DNA of 64,000 nucleotides from Pseudomonas fluorescens (GCF_005938625.1 NZ_VCNJ01000029.1:248001-312000), one strand, 5' to 3'. Positions 1 through 8,663 are shown, counted from the first letter of the stretch. Translations and numbers: made by a program. The notes: a model not told the origin generated them from the letters alone.

Positions 1-61
1 AGCTCATGACTCTAGCAACTGCCCGTAGCGCAGACCTTTCATTCCAACAAAAAGGCTAGAC

Positions 62-1318
62 ATGAAACGTATTCCTTTGGTGTGGCAAATCGTTGCCGGG
101 CTGTTGCTTGGCGTGCTCGTCGGTTGGTATTTCAATACCCATCCGCAGTATCAAACATGGGTCAGCGCGGAGATTCTGAAGCCTCTGGGTGACATCTTTA
201 TCAAGATGATGAAGATGGTGGTGGTACCGATTGTGTTCTGCTGCATGATCCTGGGCATTGCCGGCGGTGGCGATAACAAGTCATTTGGCCGCATGGGCAT
301 CAAGTCGCTGGGGTATTTCTTTGCGATAACCGCGCTGGCGATCGTGGTCGGCCTGTGTTTCGCAAATATCTTCGAGCCGGGTACCGGCACCGATATTTCC
401 GGCCTGTCCCACGGCACGGCGTCAATCAACATGGAGCCGTCAAAAGGCGCGCTGGTGATCTTGCAGAACATCGTGCCGGACAATGTTCTGCTGGCGATGT
501 CGGAAGCGAAATTGCTTTCGGTACTGTTCTTTGCCGTGCTGTTCGGCCTCGCCCTGAATGCGCTGCCGAGAGAAAAAAGTGCACCTGCAATCGCGCTGGT
601 TCAGAGCATTTCCGACGCGATGTTCAAAGTGGTCTCAATGGTCATGGCCTACGCGCCGATTGGGGTCTTCGGCATGATCGGCGCGACTGTCGCAACGTTT
701 GGTTTCGCCTCGCTCTTGCCGTTGCTCAAGTTGATCGGTGTGGTTTACCTGGCGCTGGTGGTCTTCGCCCTGGTGATACTCGGTGGCATTTGCTACTTGA
801 TTGGCGAGAACATTTTCAAGTTGATTCGCTACTTCCGCAGTGAACTGATTCTGGCGTTCTCAAGTGCCGCATCAGCCGCGGTCATGCCGCAGTTGATGAG
901 CCGATTGGAGAGTTACGGTGTACCGCGTCGGATCGTCAGTTTCGTGGTGCCGGTGGGTTATGCATTCAATCTGGACGGCGCTTCGATCTTCCTCGGCGTC
1001 GCGACGATCTTCGTCGCGCAGCTCTATGGCATCGACCTGTCGTTGTCGCAGCAGATCCTGCTGGTGGTGACAATGGTGCTGACCTCGAAAGGCGCGGCGG
1101 GGGTGCCTGGGTTTGCCATCATCATCCTCTCCGCAACGTTGGCTTCGGCCGGTCTTCCTTTAGAGGGTGTGGCATTGATCGCAGGTATTTTCAGGATCAT
1201 CGATAGCGGTACTACCACGCTGAACGTATTAGGCAACGCCATCGCGCCGCTGGTGATTGCCAAGTGGGAAAGGGCCGTGCTTGAACCCTCACGTGCTCGT
1301 ACCGCAGCCGAAGTGTGA
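62..1318 (+). CDS. dicarboxylate/amino-acid:cation symporter (GltP/DctA type)
   Basis: Inner-membrane secondary transporter of the DAACS/SLC1 family (418 residues, normal length), importing acidic amino acids or C4-dicarboxylates with H+ or Na+. Hydrophobic throughout. The family core is visible: a serine-rich re-entrant hairpin near residues 276-286, AFNLDG at 301-306, TSKGAAGVPG at 341-350 and NVLGN at 388-392. The C-terminal half (YGIDLS, PLEGVALIAG, LVIAKWE) looks more like GltP than DctA, so glutamate/aspartate is my preferred substrate, but this cannot be settled from sequence. ATG start follows an AAGG-type ribosome site. It is a single gene, closed by a clear intrinsic terminator. Confidence 0.9.
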   Translation: MKRIPLVWQIVAGLLLGVLVGWYFNTHPQYQTWVSAEILKPLGDIFIKMMKMVVVPIVFCCMILGIAGGGDNKSFGRMGIKSLGYFFAITALAIVVGLCFANIFEPGTGTDISGLSHGTASINMEPSKGALVILQNIVPDNVLLAMSEAKLLSVLFFAVLFGLALNALPREKSAPAIALVQSISDAMFKVVSMVMAYAPIGVFGMIGATVATFGFASLLPLLKLIGVVYLALVVFALVILGGICYLIGENIFKLIRYFRSELILAFSSAASAAVMPQLMSRLESYGVPRRIVSFVVPVGYAFNLDGASIFLGVATIFVAQLYGIDLSLSQQILLVVTMVLTSKGAAGVPGFAIIILSATLASAGLPLEGVALIAGIFRIIDSGTTTLNVLGNAIAPLVIAKWERAVLEPSRARTAAEV

Positions 1319-1364
1319 GTTTTTCGCGGACATTCGCTTTTGAAATCGCACTTTCAACGAGTGC

Positions 1365-1392
1365 ACGCCCGCTGGCACAGGGGCGTTTTTTT
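1365..1392 (+). terminator. Rho-independent terminator after the symporter gene
   Basis: ACGCCC (1365-1370) pairs with GGGCGT (1381-1386) across a ten-base loop, followed directly by a run of seven T. It separates the symporter from the reductase cluster. Confidence 0.85.
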
Positions 1393-1404
1393 GGGTCTTT
1401 TTAC

Positions 1405-1419
1405 TAGACGACCGGTCTA
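1405..1419. promoter_or_regulatory. putative TetR/NemR-type operator upstream of the OYE gene
   Basis: TAGACGACCGGTCTA is an almost perfect palindrome 16 bases before the ATG of the old yellow enzyme. From memory it resembles the TAGAC...GGTCTA boxes bound by NemR-like TetR repressors that control electrophile-responsive ene-reductases. No TetR gene lies next to it here, so the regulator would be encoded elsewhere. Confidence 0.55.
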
Positions 1420-1435
1420 TTGATTTGGAGTTCTT

Positions 1436-2539
1436 ATGATTGATAACGCTGTTGATACCGACCTTTTTTCGCCCATGACTATGGGCGCGCTGCAGTTAGC
1501 CAACCGGATTGTCATGGCACCGGTGACCCGCAGCCGGATGGCCGAAGACGGCGTGCCGAATGAAATGCATGCGACCTATTACGCCCAGCGCGCCAGTGCA
1601 GGCTTGATCATCGCCGAAGCGACGAACATTTCAGCTCAGGGACGCGGCTATGCGATGACCCCGGGAATCTGGTCGCAAGAGCAGGTCGCCGGGTGGAAGA
1701 AGGTCACCGATTCCGTACACGCCGCGGGCGGAAAAATCGTCAGCCAGTTGTGGCATGTCGGGCGTTTTTCCAGTGTCGAGTTGCAGCCCAATGGCCAAGC
1801 ACCGGTCGCGCCTTCGGCGATCAAGGCTGAGGGCAGCACGTACACCGAGAAAGGTTTCGTCGACGTGTCGATGCCGCGCGCCCTTGAGACTGCGGAAATT
1901 CCGGGAATCATCGAGCAGTACAAATGTGCTGCCGAGAACGCCAAGCGCGCCGGTTTCGACGGTGTGGAAGTGCATTCTGCCAACAGTTATCTGCTCGACC
2001 AGTTTCTGCGCGATTCGACCAATCAGCGCACCGATCAGTACGGCGGCTCCATCGAAAACCGTGCGCGGCTGACGCTGGAGGTCACCGCAGCGGTGGTGTC
2101 CATCTGGGGCAGCGACCGCGTCGGTATCCGACTGTCGCCCGTAACCCCCGATGCCGGCAATACGCCGCCCGACAGCAACGTCATGGCGACTTATGGCTAC
2201 CTGATCCAGCAACTCAATCGACTCAATCTGGCCTATCTGCATTTTGTCGAAGGCGCCACGGCCACCTCGCGCACCGTGCCGGCGGGCGTGGATCTGGACG
2301 CGTTGAGTGCGCAGTTCGGGGGCGCGTTCATTGGCAACAACAACTATGACCTGGCGATGGCGCTTGAGCGTCGGGCGCAGGGGCGTATCGACGCGGTGGC
2401 GTTTGGTCGCTTGTTTATTGCCAACCCCGACCTGGTGGCGCGTCTGCGGCACGGTCTCGAACTGACCATTGCACCGCGTGAGAGTTACTACGGCGGGGGC
2501 GCCAAAGGCTACATCGACTGGCCAACCGCCAACGCCTGA
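1436..2539 (+). CDS. old yellow enzyme family alkene reductase (NemA-like)
   Basis: FMN-dependent NAD(P)H:flavin oxidoreductase, 367 residues, the usual OYE length; cytoplasmic. It reduces activated C=C bonds (enals, enones, maleimides) or nitro compounds. The substrate-binding His-Asn pair is at H180/N183 in VHSANSYLLDQF, followed by the family signature NQRTDQYGGSIENRARL; the FMN-phosphate region GRLFIANPDL is near the C-terminus. A GGAG ribosome site lies five bases before the ATG. It heads a same-strand group with an SDR, an NTF2-like and an SRPBCC protein, and has a TetR-type palindrome in its promoter, which fits electrophile detoxification. Confidence 0.92.
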   Translation: MIDNAVDTDLFSPMTMGALQLANRIVMAPVTRSRMAEDGVPNEMHATYYAQRASAGLIIAEATNISAQGRGYAMTPGIWSQEQVAGWKKVTDSVHAAGGKIVSQLWHVGRFSSVELQPNGQAPVAPSAIKAEGSTYTEKGFVDVSMPRALETAEIPGIIEQYKCAAENAKRAGFDGVEVHSANSYLLDQFLRDSTNQRTDQYGGSIENRARLTLEVTAAVVSIWGSDRVGIRLSPVTPDAGNTPPDSNVMATYGYLIQQLNRLNLAYLHFVEGATATSRTVPAGVDLDALSAQFGGAFIGNNNYDLAMALERRAQGRIDAVAFGRLFIANPDLVARLRHGLELTIAPRESYYGGGAKGYIDWPTANA

Positions 2540-2585
2540 ATGACTGCCCGGGCGCAATCGCATTCATTGTAAAGAGGAACGGAAC

Positions 2586-3329
2586 ATGAATTATCTACAC
2601 AACAAAGTCGCCATCGTCACCGGCGCATCTTCCGGCATCGGGGCGGCCACCACACGTGCGCTGGCGGCTCACGGCGTTCGCGTCGTTGCCGCGGCGCTGG
2701 ATGAACAGGGTCTGGCAGCCTTCGTCGCCGAGTTGTGTGAAGCCGGTCACGACGTGGCCGCTTTTACCACTGATGTAACCCGGCCGGATCAAACCCGGGC
2801 GCTCGCCAGATTCGCGCAGGACACCTATGGCGCTGTCGACATTCTGGTGAACAACGCCGGGCTGATGCTGTTTTCCAACTGGGTCGATCTGGCCGTGGCG
2901 GATTGGGACCAGATGATCGACGTGAACATCAAGGGCTATCTCAATGCCACAGCAGCCGTGCTGCCAGTGATGCTCGAACACAAGTCCGGGCAGATCCTCA
3001 ATATGGACTCGGTGGCGGGCCATCAGGTCGGGCCGGCGGCGGGTGTTTATAGCGCCACCAAATTCTTCGTGCAAGCCATGACCGAGTCCATGCGCAAGGA
3101 GCTGGGCGTACAGCACGGCATCCGCGTAAACACGGTCAGCCCCGGCGTTATCAATACCGGCTGGGCGGACAAGGTCAGTGACCCAGAAGGGCGCAAGGCC
3201 GCCCAGGAACTGAACCGCATCGCCATTGCGCCTGACGATATCGCCCGTGCCGTGATCTACGCGCTCAACCAGCCGGAAAACGTCACCGTCAACGATCTGA
3301 TCATTTCGCCGACGCGCCAGGATTGGTGA
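2586..3329 (+). CDS. SDR family NAD(P)-dependent oxidoreductase
   Basis: Classical short-chain dehydrogenase, 247 residues. Cofactor motif TGASSGIG at 12-19, NNAG at 89-92, catalytic S142, Y155 and K159 (YSATK), all present. It interconverts an alcohol and a carbonyl; the substrate is unknown. AGAGGAACGGAAC precedes the ATG. It lies 46 bases after the OYE gene on the same strand and probably shares its transcript, so the pair could reduce an enone first at C=C and then at C=O. That coupling is inference. Confidence 0.9.
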   Translation: MNYLHNKVAIVTGASSGIGAATTRALAAHGVRVVAAALDEQGLAAFVAELCEAGHDVAAFTTDVTRPDQTRALARFAQDTYGAVDILVNNAGLMLFSNWVDLAVADWDQMIDVNIKGYLNATAAVLPVMLEHKSGQILNMDSVAGHQVGPAAGVYSATKFFVQAMTESMRKELGVQHGIRVNTVSPGVINTGWADKVSDPEGRKAAQELNRIAIAPDDIARAVIYALNQPENVTVNDLIISPTRQDW

Positions 3330-3409
3330 ACGTCGGCTACTCCCGCTGCCGATTGCCAACCCCGGCTCCCGGCAGACTTTGTCACTCACCTGCAACGATA
3401 GGAACAATC

Positions 3410-3796
3410 ATGTCCAAGAACATCAAAGCCGTGCCGACGGCTGAATACAACGCTGTCATCGCCACCGCCAATCAATACGTAGAAGGCCTTCGCATTGGCA
3501 GCGCGCAAGGCGTCGCTCAAGCCTTCCATAAAGAGGCAGTGATGTACGGTTTCACCAACGGCGAACTGCTCGGCGGCCCGATCAAGAACCTGTTCGACTT
3601 TGTCGAGAAGAACGGCGCAGCCCCCGAAATCAGCACGCGACTCGACGTGCTGGCGATCACCCCGACCACTGCGGTGGTGCGTGTGGACATGGAAACGGAT
3701 GCAATTGGCGCCGACTACAACGACTACCTGACCCTGATCAGAATCGACGGCGCCTGGAAGGTCATCGCCAAGGTGTATCACCAGTTCGAGGTCTGA
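3410..3796 (+). CDS. NTF2-like nuclear transport factor 2 family protein (lumazine-binding type)
   Basis: Small cytoplasmic protein of 128 residues from the ATG at 3410, which follows AGGAA; an in-frame upstream start near 3323 would overlap the SDR and has no ribosome site. The pattern (N-terminal helices with YVEGLRIG, then FHKEAVMYG, then strand-rich YNDYLTLIRIDGAWKVIAKVYHQF) is that of SnoaL/NTF2-fold proteins of the putative lumazine-binding family. These are either small-ligand enzymes or binding proteins; no function can be given. Lies 80 bases after the SDR gene, likely the same operon. Confidence 0.8.
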   Translation: MSKNIKAVPTAEYNAVIATANQYVEGLRIGSAQGVAQAFHKEAVMYGFTNGELLGGPIKNLFDFVEKNGAAPEISTRLDVLAITPTTAVVRVDMETDAIGADYNDYLTLIRIDGAWKVIAKVYHQFEV

Positions 3797-3808
3797 ATAA
3801 CGACCGCT

Positions 3809-3828
3809 CCCGGCAGTTCGCTGCCGGG
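3809..3828 (+). other. stable UUCG-tetraloop hairpin between two genes
   Basis: CCCGGCAG (3809-3816), TTCG, CTGCCGGG (3821-3828): a perfect eight-pair stem with a cUUCGg tetraloop. No T-run follows, so it is more likely an mRNA-stabilising or attenuating hairpin in the cluster than a full terminator. Confidence 0.6.
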
Positions 3829-3852
3829 GATCAACATAAGAGGATTTATGTC

Positions 3853-4287
3853 ATGCCGATGGTTGAATTTTCCGCTGTCCTGGACGGCGATGCACAAAAG
3901 ATCTGGAACGTAGTGAGGCAGTTTGGCGAGATTCAGGCCTGGCATCCTGCGATAGCGAGCAGCCATATCGAGGGCGGGGGGGCTGAAAGGCCAGGTTGCA
4001 TTCGCACACTCTCGCTGACCGATGGGGCAGTTGTCAGAGAGCGTCTGTTGTCGGTTGATGAATCAGCGTTAACGCTGTCCTACCGCTTTGAAGAAGCGCC
4101 TTTGCCGCTCGACAATTATGTGGCCAGCGTGAAGCTGGTCGCTTTGACCGGCCAAGACAAAACGCTCCTCAGTTGGTCGGCGAGTTTCGATCTTCGAGAG
4201 CCGAATGACGCTGAGCACTATCAGGCACTGATCCGCAGTCTGATCGTCGACGGCCACAATGGGCTGCAGGCATTTCTGGCTGAGTAA
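3853..4287 (+). CDS. SRPBCC family protein (polyketide cyclase/START-like)
   Basis: 144 residues with the SRPBCC layout: VEFSAVLDGDAQKIWNVV at the start (first strand and helix), a central curved sheet, and a long C-terminal helix ending in GLQAFLA. This is the MxaD/BetV1-like group, a hydrophobic-pocket fold used for ligand binding or cyclase reactions. The ATG at 3853 fits AGAGGA eight bases upstream; an ATG at 3848 is out of frame. Last complete gene of the OYE-SDR-NTF2 cluster; the ligand is unknown. Confidence 0.8.
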   Translation: MPMVEFSAVLDGDAQKIWNVVRQFGEIQAWHPAIASSHIEGGGAERPGCIRTLSLTDGAVVRERLLSVDESALTLSYRFEEAPLPLDNYVASVKLVALTGQDKTLLSWSASFDLREPNDAEHYQALIRSLIVDGHNGLQAFLAE

Positions 4288-4309
4288 CACAGCACACAAC
4301 GTTTACACG

Positions 4310-4474
4310 CCCGCATTCCTGCGAGGAATGCAGATTCTGCAAGGTGCCGATCCACCGCATTCCGAAGCGGCGGTTCAGGCGCTGTTGCATGAGTCCGGGT
4401 TTGGTGAGGCGACGCGGTTCTTCAGCAGTTTGTTTTGGGGGGCGTGGTTGACGTGTAAAAACGCAAGCCTCTAA
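4310..4474 (+). pseudogene. C-terminal remnant of a SAM-dependent methyltransferase
   Basis: The frame reading LRGMQILQGA, then VQALLHESGFGEATRFFSSLFWGAWL looks like the extreme C-terminus of a class I SAM-dependent methyltransferase (the LL...AGF....RFF..L....WL pattern). Nothing resembling the Rossmann core lies upstream, because the SRPBCC gene occupies that DNA. The open frame could start at 4259, inside the previous gene, with no ribosome site. I read it as a decayed tail left by a deletion. The family match is from memory of such C-termini. Confidence 0.45.
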
Positions 4475-5238
4475 AAGTAGCGACTCGGCACTTCCCCCAA
4501 CACTTGCTTGAACACCGTCGCAAACGCACTGGAGCTGCTGTACCCCAAGTCCATGGCAACCTGCGTGACCGACTGACCTTTGCCCAGCATGACAATCGCC
4601 GCCAGCAGACAGGCTTGTTGCCGCCATTCGATATAGCTGATGCCGGTGTGCAGGCGAAAATGTCGGGTAAAGGTGCGTCGACTCATGCCCGCACGTTGCG
4701 CCATGTCGTCGATGCCGACCTCCAGCGAAGGCTGCTGCAGAAACGTGCGGCACACCGTCGCCAACCGTGGCTCTGCCGGCAACGGCGCGTTGAGCGAAAG
4801 CGCAGGCATGCTGGCGATTTCATGCAGCAGCAAGCCCATCAAATGGCCGGCATGCCCTTGAGTGGAATAGCGTGCGGGTAAATCGATAGATTTTAGCAGC
4901 AGGTGGCGCAACAACGGTGACACGTCCAGCACTTGGCATTGCTCCGGCAGTCCGAGGCGCTGCGCCGCTTGTTTGCGGATGTATGTGTTGTGCAGCGTGA
5001 CAGGTCCGCGCATTTGCATGGAGTGGGGCAGTTGCGCGGGTACCCAGATGCCGCGTTGCGGCGGCACGACCCAGTTGCCGTCATCGGTAAAAACCGTGAT
5101 GACGCCGCTGGCAGCGTAGGCAAATTGCCCGCGCTGATGATCGTGCAGCGGGAACAGCGTCCCGTCCGCGTAATCAATGGCGGTCACGACGGCATCGCGT
5201 GGGGTGTTCTGGTAAGGATGGCGGCTCATTTCTCGCAT
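4471..5238 (-). CDS. AraC family transcriptional regulator with N-terminal cupin
   Basis: 255 residues. N-terminal AraC-type cupin (HDHQRGQFAYAASG, then VPPQRGIWVP, then HSMQMRGP), followed by two helix-turn-helix motifs: IDDMAQRAGMSRRTFTRHF and VTQVAMDLGYSSSSAFATVF, ending GEVPSRYF. This is the regulator type that often controls a divergent transporter gene. The gene is divergent from the DMT exporter at 5347, with about 110 bases between starts, so it probably regulates that gene. Two in-frame ATGs (5238, 5229) are possible and neither has a strong ribosome site. Confidence 0.88.
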   Translation of the reverse strand: MREMSRHPYQNTPRDAVVTAIDYADGTLFPLHDHQRGQFAYAASGVITVFTDDGNWVVPPQRGIWVPAQLPHSMQMRGPVTLHNTYIRKQAAQRLGLPEQCQVLDVSPLLRHLLLKSIDLPARYSTQGHAGHLMGLLLHEIASMPALSLNAPLPAEPRLATVCRTFLQQPSLEVGIDDMAQRAGMSRRTFTRHFRLHTGISYIEWRQQACLLAAIVMLGKGQSVTQVAMDLGYSSSSAFATVFKQVLGEVPSRYF

Positions 5239-5346
5239 GGCCCGATTCTAATGAAAATTGGCCTGTGACTGAAAGCAGGCCATGACCATTGCCGGCATAT
5301 TTCCTCGCGGCCGAGCACTTCCGCTCGGCGCCGGGAAAGATTGACC

Positions 5347-6246
5347 ATGCAAAAGAAGCATCTTGTACTCGCCGTTCTGGTGACGGCTGTCTGGGGATTG
5401 AACTTCCCCGTGACCAAACTCGGACTGGCCGCTATCGACCCGCTGTTGCTGACCGCGCTGCGTTTCACGTTGGCTGCGTTGCCATGGGTGTTTTTCGTCG
5501 AGCGTCCACGCGTGGCATTGCGCTGGCTGGCCGCTTACGGACTGATTTTCGGTGTGGCGATGTGGGCGTTGATCAACCTCGGAATCGCTTGGGGCGTGCC
5601 CCCCGGAACAGCATCGCTGCTGATCCAGTTCAGTGCGTTTTTTACCTTGGGTTGGGGCGTGGTCTTCTTCGGCGAACGTCTGGGACGGCTGCAATGGCTT
5701 GGCACGTTGTTGGCCGCCGCCGGCCTGATGGGCATCGTACTGAGTCGCCCCGGCGACGCATCGTTGGCGGGTTTGGCACTGGTCATTGGCAGCGCCCTGG
5801 CGTGGAGCATCGGCAACGTGGTGATCAAGGTATCGAAAGTGCGTGAAATCTTCGCGTTTGTGGTGTGGGCCAGCCTGTTCCCGCCCATCCCGCTCCTGCT
5901 GCTGACGTGGCTGCTGCATGGCTCGGCACCGTTCACGGCATTGCCGTCGCAGCTCAATGCGATAACCGTGTTTTCGCTGGCGTTTCAGGTCTACGCCGCG
6001 ACGCACTTCAGTTACTGGGGATGGAACTTGCTGTTGCGCGAATATCCGATGTCGCGAGTGGCACCGTTGTCGCTGTTGATCCCTGTGTTTGGAATCTTCA
6101 GCTCGATGGCGATTTTCGGCCAGTATCCAAGCCTCTTTGACTGGCTTTCGATCTCGCTGGTGTTAGGGGCGATCCCCTTGGCATCAGGGCACGTGCACGC
6201 AATGCTGCTGCGCCTTCGGGTTCGCCAGCCAATGTGCCCTGGATAA
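5347..6246 (+). CDS. EamA/DMT family transporter
   Basis: Ten-helix inner-membrane drug/metabolite transporter of two EamA repeats, 299 residues. Repeat one opens with LAVLVTAVWGLNFPVTKLGL; repeat two with GLALVIGSALAWSIGNVVIK. Such proteins export amino acids or small metabolites. I chose ATG 5347 because GGGAAAG sits about eight bases upstream. The last 63 bases overlap the convergent GNAT gene. Divergent from the AraC regulator, which probably controls it. Confidence 0.88.
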   Translation: MQKKHLVLAVLVTAVWGLNFPVTKLGLAAIDPLLLTALRFTLAALPWVFFVERPRVALRWLAAYGLIFGVAMWALINLGIAWGVPPGTASLLIQFSAFFTLGWGVVFFGERLGRLQWLGTLLAAAGLMGIVLSRPGDASLAGLALVIGSALAWSIGNVVIKVSKVREIFAFVVWASLFPPIPLLLLTWLLHGSAPFTALPSQLNAITVFSLAFQVYAATHFSYWGWNLLLREYPMSRVAPLSLLIPVFGIFSSMAIFGQYPSLFDWLSISLVLGAIPLASGHVHAMLLRLRVRQPMCPG

Positions 6247-6756
6247 CCCGTAGCACTTGCACAGGGCAGGTGCGCCGGAGAGCTTCAACTCGGCATCATA
6301 CAAGTGCACGGCGCCGATTTTCAGCAGTGCTTTTTGCGATCGGATGTTGGCGGGGCCGACGTGGAAATAGACGATCTCGTAGACCTTGAATGCATGTTCC
6401 AGCATCAGTGCCTTCAACTCACGATTGGCATCGCCACCCCATTTTTCCCGTACCAGAAAGGTGTAGCCGATGGCGATACTCTCGGGCAGATCCGGCGGCG
6501 AGTAGTAGCTGGACATCCCTACGATCTGCCCCGACTCGGAATCAATGACGGCGAGTGCTTTCGCGCTGGCCAGGCGGGCGGCGAAGTACGCTTCAAACAC
6601 TTGCCGTTCATAGCGATCGCTGGCGGGGTGGCCGGCCCAGATGAGCGGATCACTGGCGGCCAGGAACAGCGCTTCAAAATCACTGGCAGCCAATGCCCGG
6701 AGCTTCAGCGTGCTTCCATACAGAGCAGGTTGGCAGTCGAATTCGCGTACAGGCAT
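6184..6756 (-). CDS. GNAT family N-acetyltransferase (RimJ/RimL type)
   Basis: 190 residues. It has the RimJ/RimL-like layout: LRALAASDFEALFLAASDP at the start, GQIVGMSSYYSPPD in the middle strands, IGYTFLVREKWGGDANRELKALMLEHAF as the acetyl-CoA region, then VYFHVGPANIRSQKALLKIGAV. These enzymes acetylate amino groups on proteins, antibiotics or small molecules; the target is unknown. GGAA lies just before the ATG. The 3' end overlaps the convergent transporter by 63 bases. Confidence 0.85.
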   Translation of the reverse strand: MPVREFDCQPALYGSTLKLRALAASDFEALFLAASDPLIWAGHPASDRYERQVFEAYFAARLASAKALAVIDSESGQIVGMSSYYSPPDLPESIAIGYTFLVREKWGGDANRELKALMLEHAFKVYEIVYFHVGPANIRSQKALLKIGAVHLYDAELKLSGAPALCKCYGLSRAHWLANPKAQQHCVHVP

Positions 6757-6865
6757 GGTTTCCGTTCCTGGTCGATCTGGGGAGTTCGACCCGTTTAGGG
6801 CGGTAAGAGGATAAGGAAAGATCCAATTGCAGGATCGGCCGTTGCCGTTGTAGCTGAGAGGGATT

Positions 6866-7021
6866 TCAGCTTTCGCTGGTCTCGACTGGCTCTGCGGCTT
6901 CAGCCTCCAGTTTCGCCCGGTCAGCCTTGCTGATGTATTTGGGCTTTTTCGGCGCCAGTTTGGCGCTGGCCTTTTTGGCCTTTTCCTTGAACAACTGCTT
7001 GAGTTTCTTTTGACGATTCAT
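6866..7021 (-). CDS. DUF2986 family small basic protein
   Basis: 51-residue, lysine-rich peptide beginning MNRQKKLKQLFKEKAKKA, then KLAPKKPKYISKADRAKLEAEA. This matches the small DUF2986 family of gammaproteobacteria as I remember it. The function is unknown; the high charge suggests nucleic-acid or ribosome contact. Single gene between the GNAT gene and the hydrolase operon. Confidence 0.75.
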   Translation of the reverse strand: MNRQKKLKQLFKEKAKKASAKLAPKKPKYISKADRAKLEAEAAEPVETSES

Positions 7022-7168
7022 GTTTTCTGTCCGGCCTACAAGTTTGAATAACGACTAGCGAAGGGGTAAACGTACGCATCAATGGACGAGCCACGAGATA
7101 GACTGCACTTTGCCCTCAAAAAGGGGCGAATCCTGACGCAAGCCTCGGGCCAAGGCAATGCCAATTCC

Positions 7169-8077
7169 TCACATTGCGATGAAGTTGCGTACAGCTTTGA
7201 TGGTCGGTGCTGGGGCTTCTTCCATCAACCAGTGTCCCGCCGCCGGTATCACCATTTCGGTCACGTTGTCCGCAGCATTGCGCATGACGATCGCTTCGTT
7301 GTTGCCGAAGGACTTTTCACCGCCCACGGCCAGCACCGGCATGCTCAAGTGTTTCTGTAGAACGGGGGCGTTGTCGAGGGCGTCCTGACGAATGCTGCGG
7401 AACTGGGCGAACGCGGCGTGCATGGCGCCAGGGCGGGCGTAAAGCTTGGCGTAGTGCTGGCGGGTGCCTTCATCGACTTTGGCCGGGGTGCCGGCGAACT
7501 CATTCCAGAAACGGTCGAGGTAGATGCGTTCGCGCCCGGCGACCAGACGCTCCATGTCCGCACCGCCAAAGTCGAAATGCCAGAGCATCGGCGAACGAAC
7601 GATGTCGTTCCACGGTGTGATGCCGGGCACGGGCGCATCCATCACCACCAGGCGCTCGGTCAGCTCGGGATAGCGCGCGGCATAGGCGAACGCGACCATG
7701 GTGCCGATGTCATGCCCGATGACCACCGAGTGCTCGATCTTCAGCGCGCTCAACACCTGCCGAATGTCACCGGCCTGAGTCTTTTTGTCATAGCCGCCCT
7801 CGGGAATCGACGACAAGCCCATGCCACGCAGATCCGGCACCACCACGGTGTGATCGCGGGCCAGATCCGCCGCCAGCGGCGCCCACATGTCACCGGTATC
7901 ACCGAAACCATGCAACAACACTACGGCGGGGCCTTTGCCACCGACACGCACGTGCATTGTCGCGCCTTCGACCTTGATGTCTTGAGTATGGAAGCTGGCG
8001 GGGAAGGGTATGACGTCGGCGTGGACCTGGAAACTCAGGGCGAACAGGGCGAGGGCGGTCAGCAGCAGTCGGATCAT
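7169..8077 (-). CDS. exported alpha/beta hydrolase (epoxide hydrolase/dehalogenase-like)
   Basis: 302 residues with a signal peptide (about 1-20, ending VHA). Alpha/beta-hydrolase fold: oxyanion HGFGD at 56-60, nucleophile elbow GHDIGT at 121-126 with D123 as the nucleophile, and the general base His in AAGHWLMEEAP near the C-terminus. An aspartate nucleophile places it with epoxide hydrolases and haloalkane/haloacetate dehalogenases rather than esterases. GGAG lies eight bases before the ATG. It is the last gene of a five-gene same-strand run (11457 to 7169). Confidence 0.87.
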   Translation of the reverse strand: MIRLLLTALALFALSFQVHADVIPFPASFHTQDIKVEGATMHVRVGGKGPAVVLLHGFGDTGDMWAPLAADLARDHTVVVPDLRGMGLSSIPEGGYDKKTQAGDIRQVLSALKIEHSVVIGHDIGTMVAFAYAARYPELTERLVVMDAPVPGITPWNDIVRSPMLWHFDFGGADMERLVAGRERIYLDRFWNEFAGTPAKVDEGTRQHYAKLYARPGAMHAAFAQFRSIRQDALDNAPVLQKHLSMPVLAVGGEKSFGNNEAIVMRNAADNVTEMVIPAAGHWLMEEAPAPTIKAVRNFIAM

Positions 8078-8143
8078 GGCGAAGTCTCCAAGCGTGGGGG
8101 CGATGGAGAGAGCGTAGACGTATCGATCAGGGCCGGAGGAGTT

Positions 8144-8605
8144 TCACTTGGAAGCGAACGCCGTCTCGATAAACGCCCCCAGCGCCTTCTCTTCAAGAAT
8201 CTCGATCGAGAAATGTCCGAAGCGTTTCGGCAGCCAGATGATGCGTGTTCCGGAAGGCGATTGCAGGTTCTCGCGAGTCAGCGGTTGGCCGTTTTCGTCC
8301 TCCGGCTGAACCCCGCTGGCGAGCAGTTCGTCGTAGGCCAACTCGATATCAGGGGTCGTGTAGCAATGACGGTAAATCATGCCTTCACCCACCGTATCCA
8401 ACAGATCCTTGAGATTGCCCGCCAGCGGCTGGACCAGCATGAAGCGTTCCTGACCGATCAGCGCGACGGCATAGCGCACGTGCAGGCCACCACGATTCCA
8501 GATCTGCGTTGTGGAGATCCGCGCCTGCAGTATCTGCGCGTAATAGGCGCAGGCTTGTTCAAGGTCTTTGACCAGTACGTCGATGTGGCTGAACTTCAAA
8601 TCCAT
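8144..8605 (-). CDS. VOC/glyoxalase superfamily protein
   Basis: 153 residues from the ATG at 8605, seven bases after GGAG; the longer frame to 8656 lacks a ribosome site. Two beta-alpha-beta-beta-beta modules: FSHIDVLVKDLEQACAYYAQ, then YRHCYTTPDIELAYDELLASG and SPSGTRIIWLPKRFGHFSIEIL. This is the vicinal-oxygen-chelate fold of metal-dependent lyases, isomerases and dioxygenases, and of antibiotic-binding proteins. The second-half Glu in FSIEIL could be a metal ligand. Fourth gene of the five-gene run. Confidence 0.82.
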   Translation of the reverse strand: MDLKFSHIDVLVKDLEQACAYYAQILQARISTTQIWNRGGLHVRYAVALIGQERFMLVQPLAGNLKDLLDTVGEGMIYRHCYTTPDIELAYDELLASGVQPEDENGQPLTRENLQSPSGTRIIWLPKRFGHFSIEILEEKALGAFIETAFASK

Positions 8606-8663
8606 GAAATAGCTCCAGTCGGGCGGTGTCGAGAGGCACGACGAGGTCCGCTTCAATCGAGTG

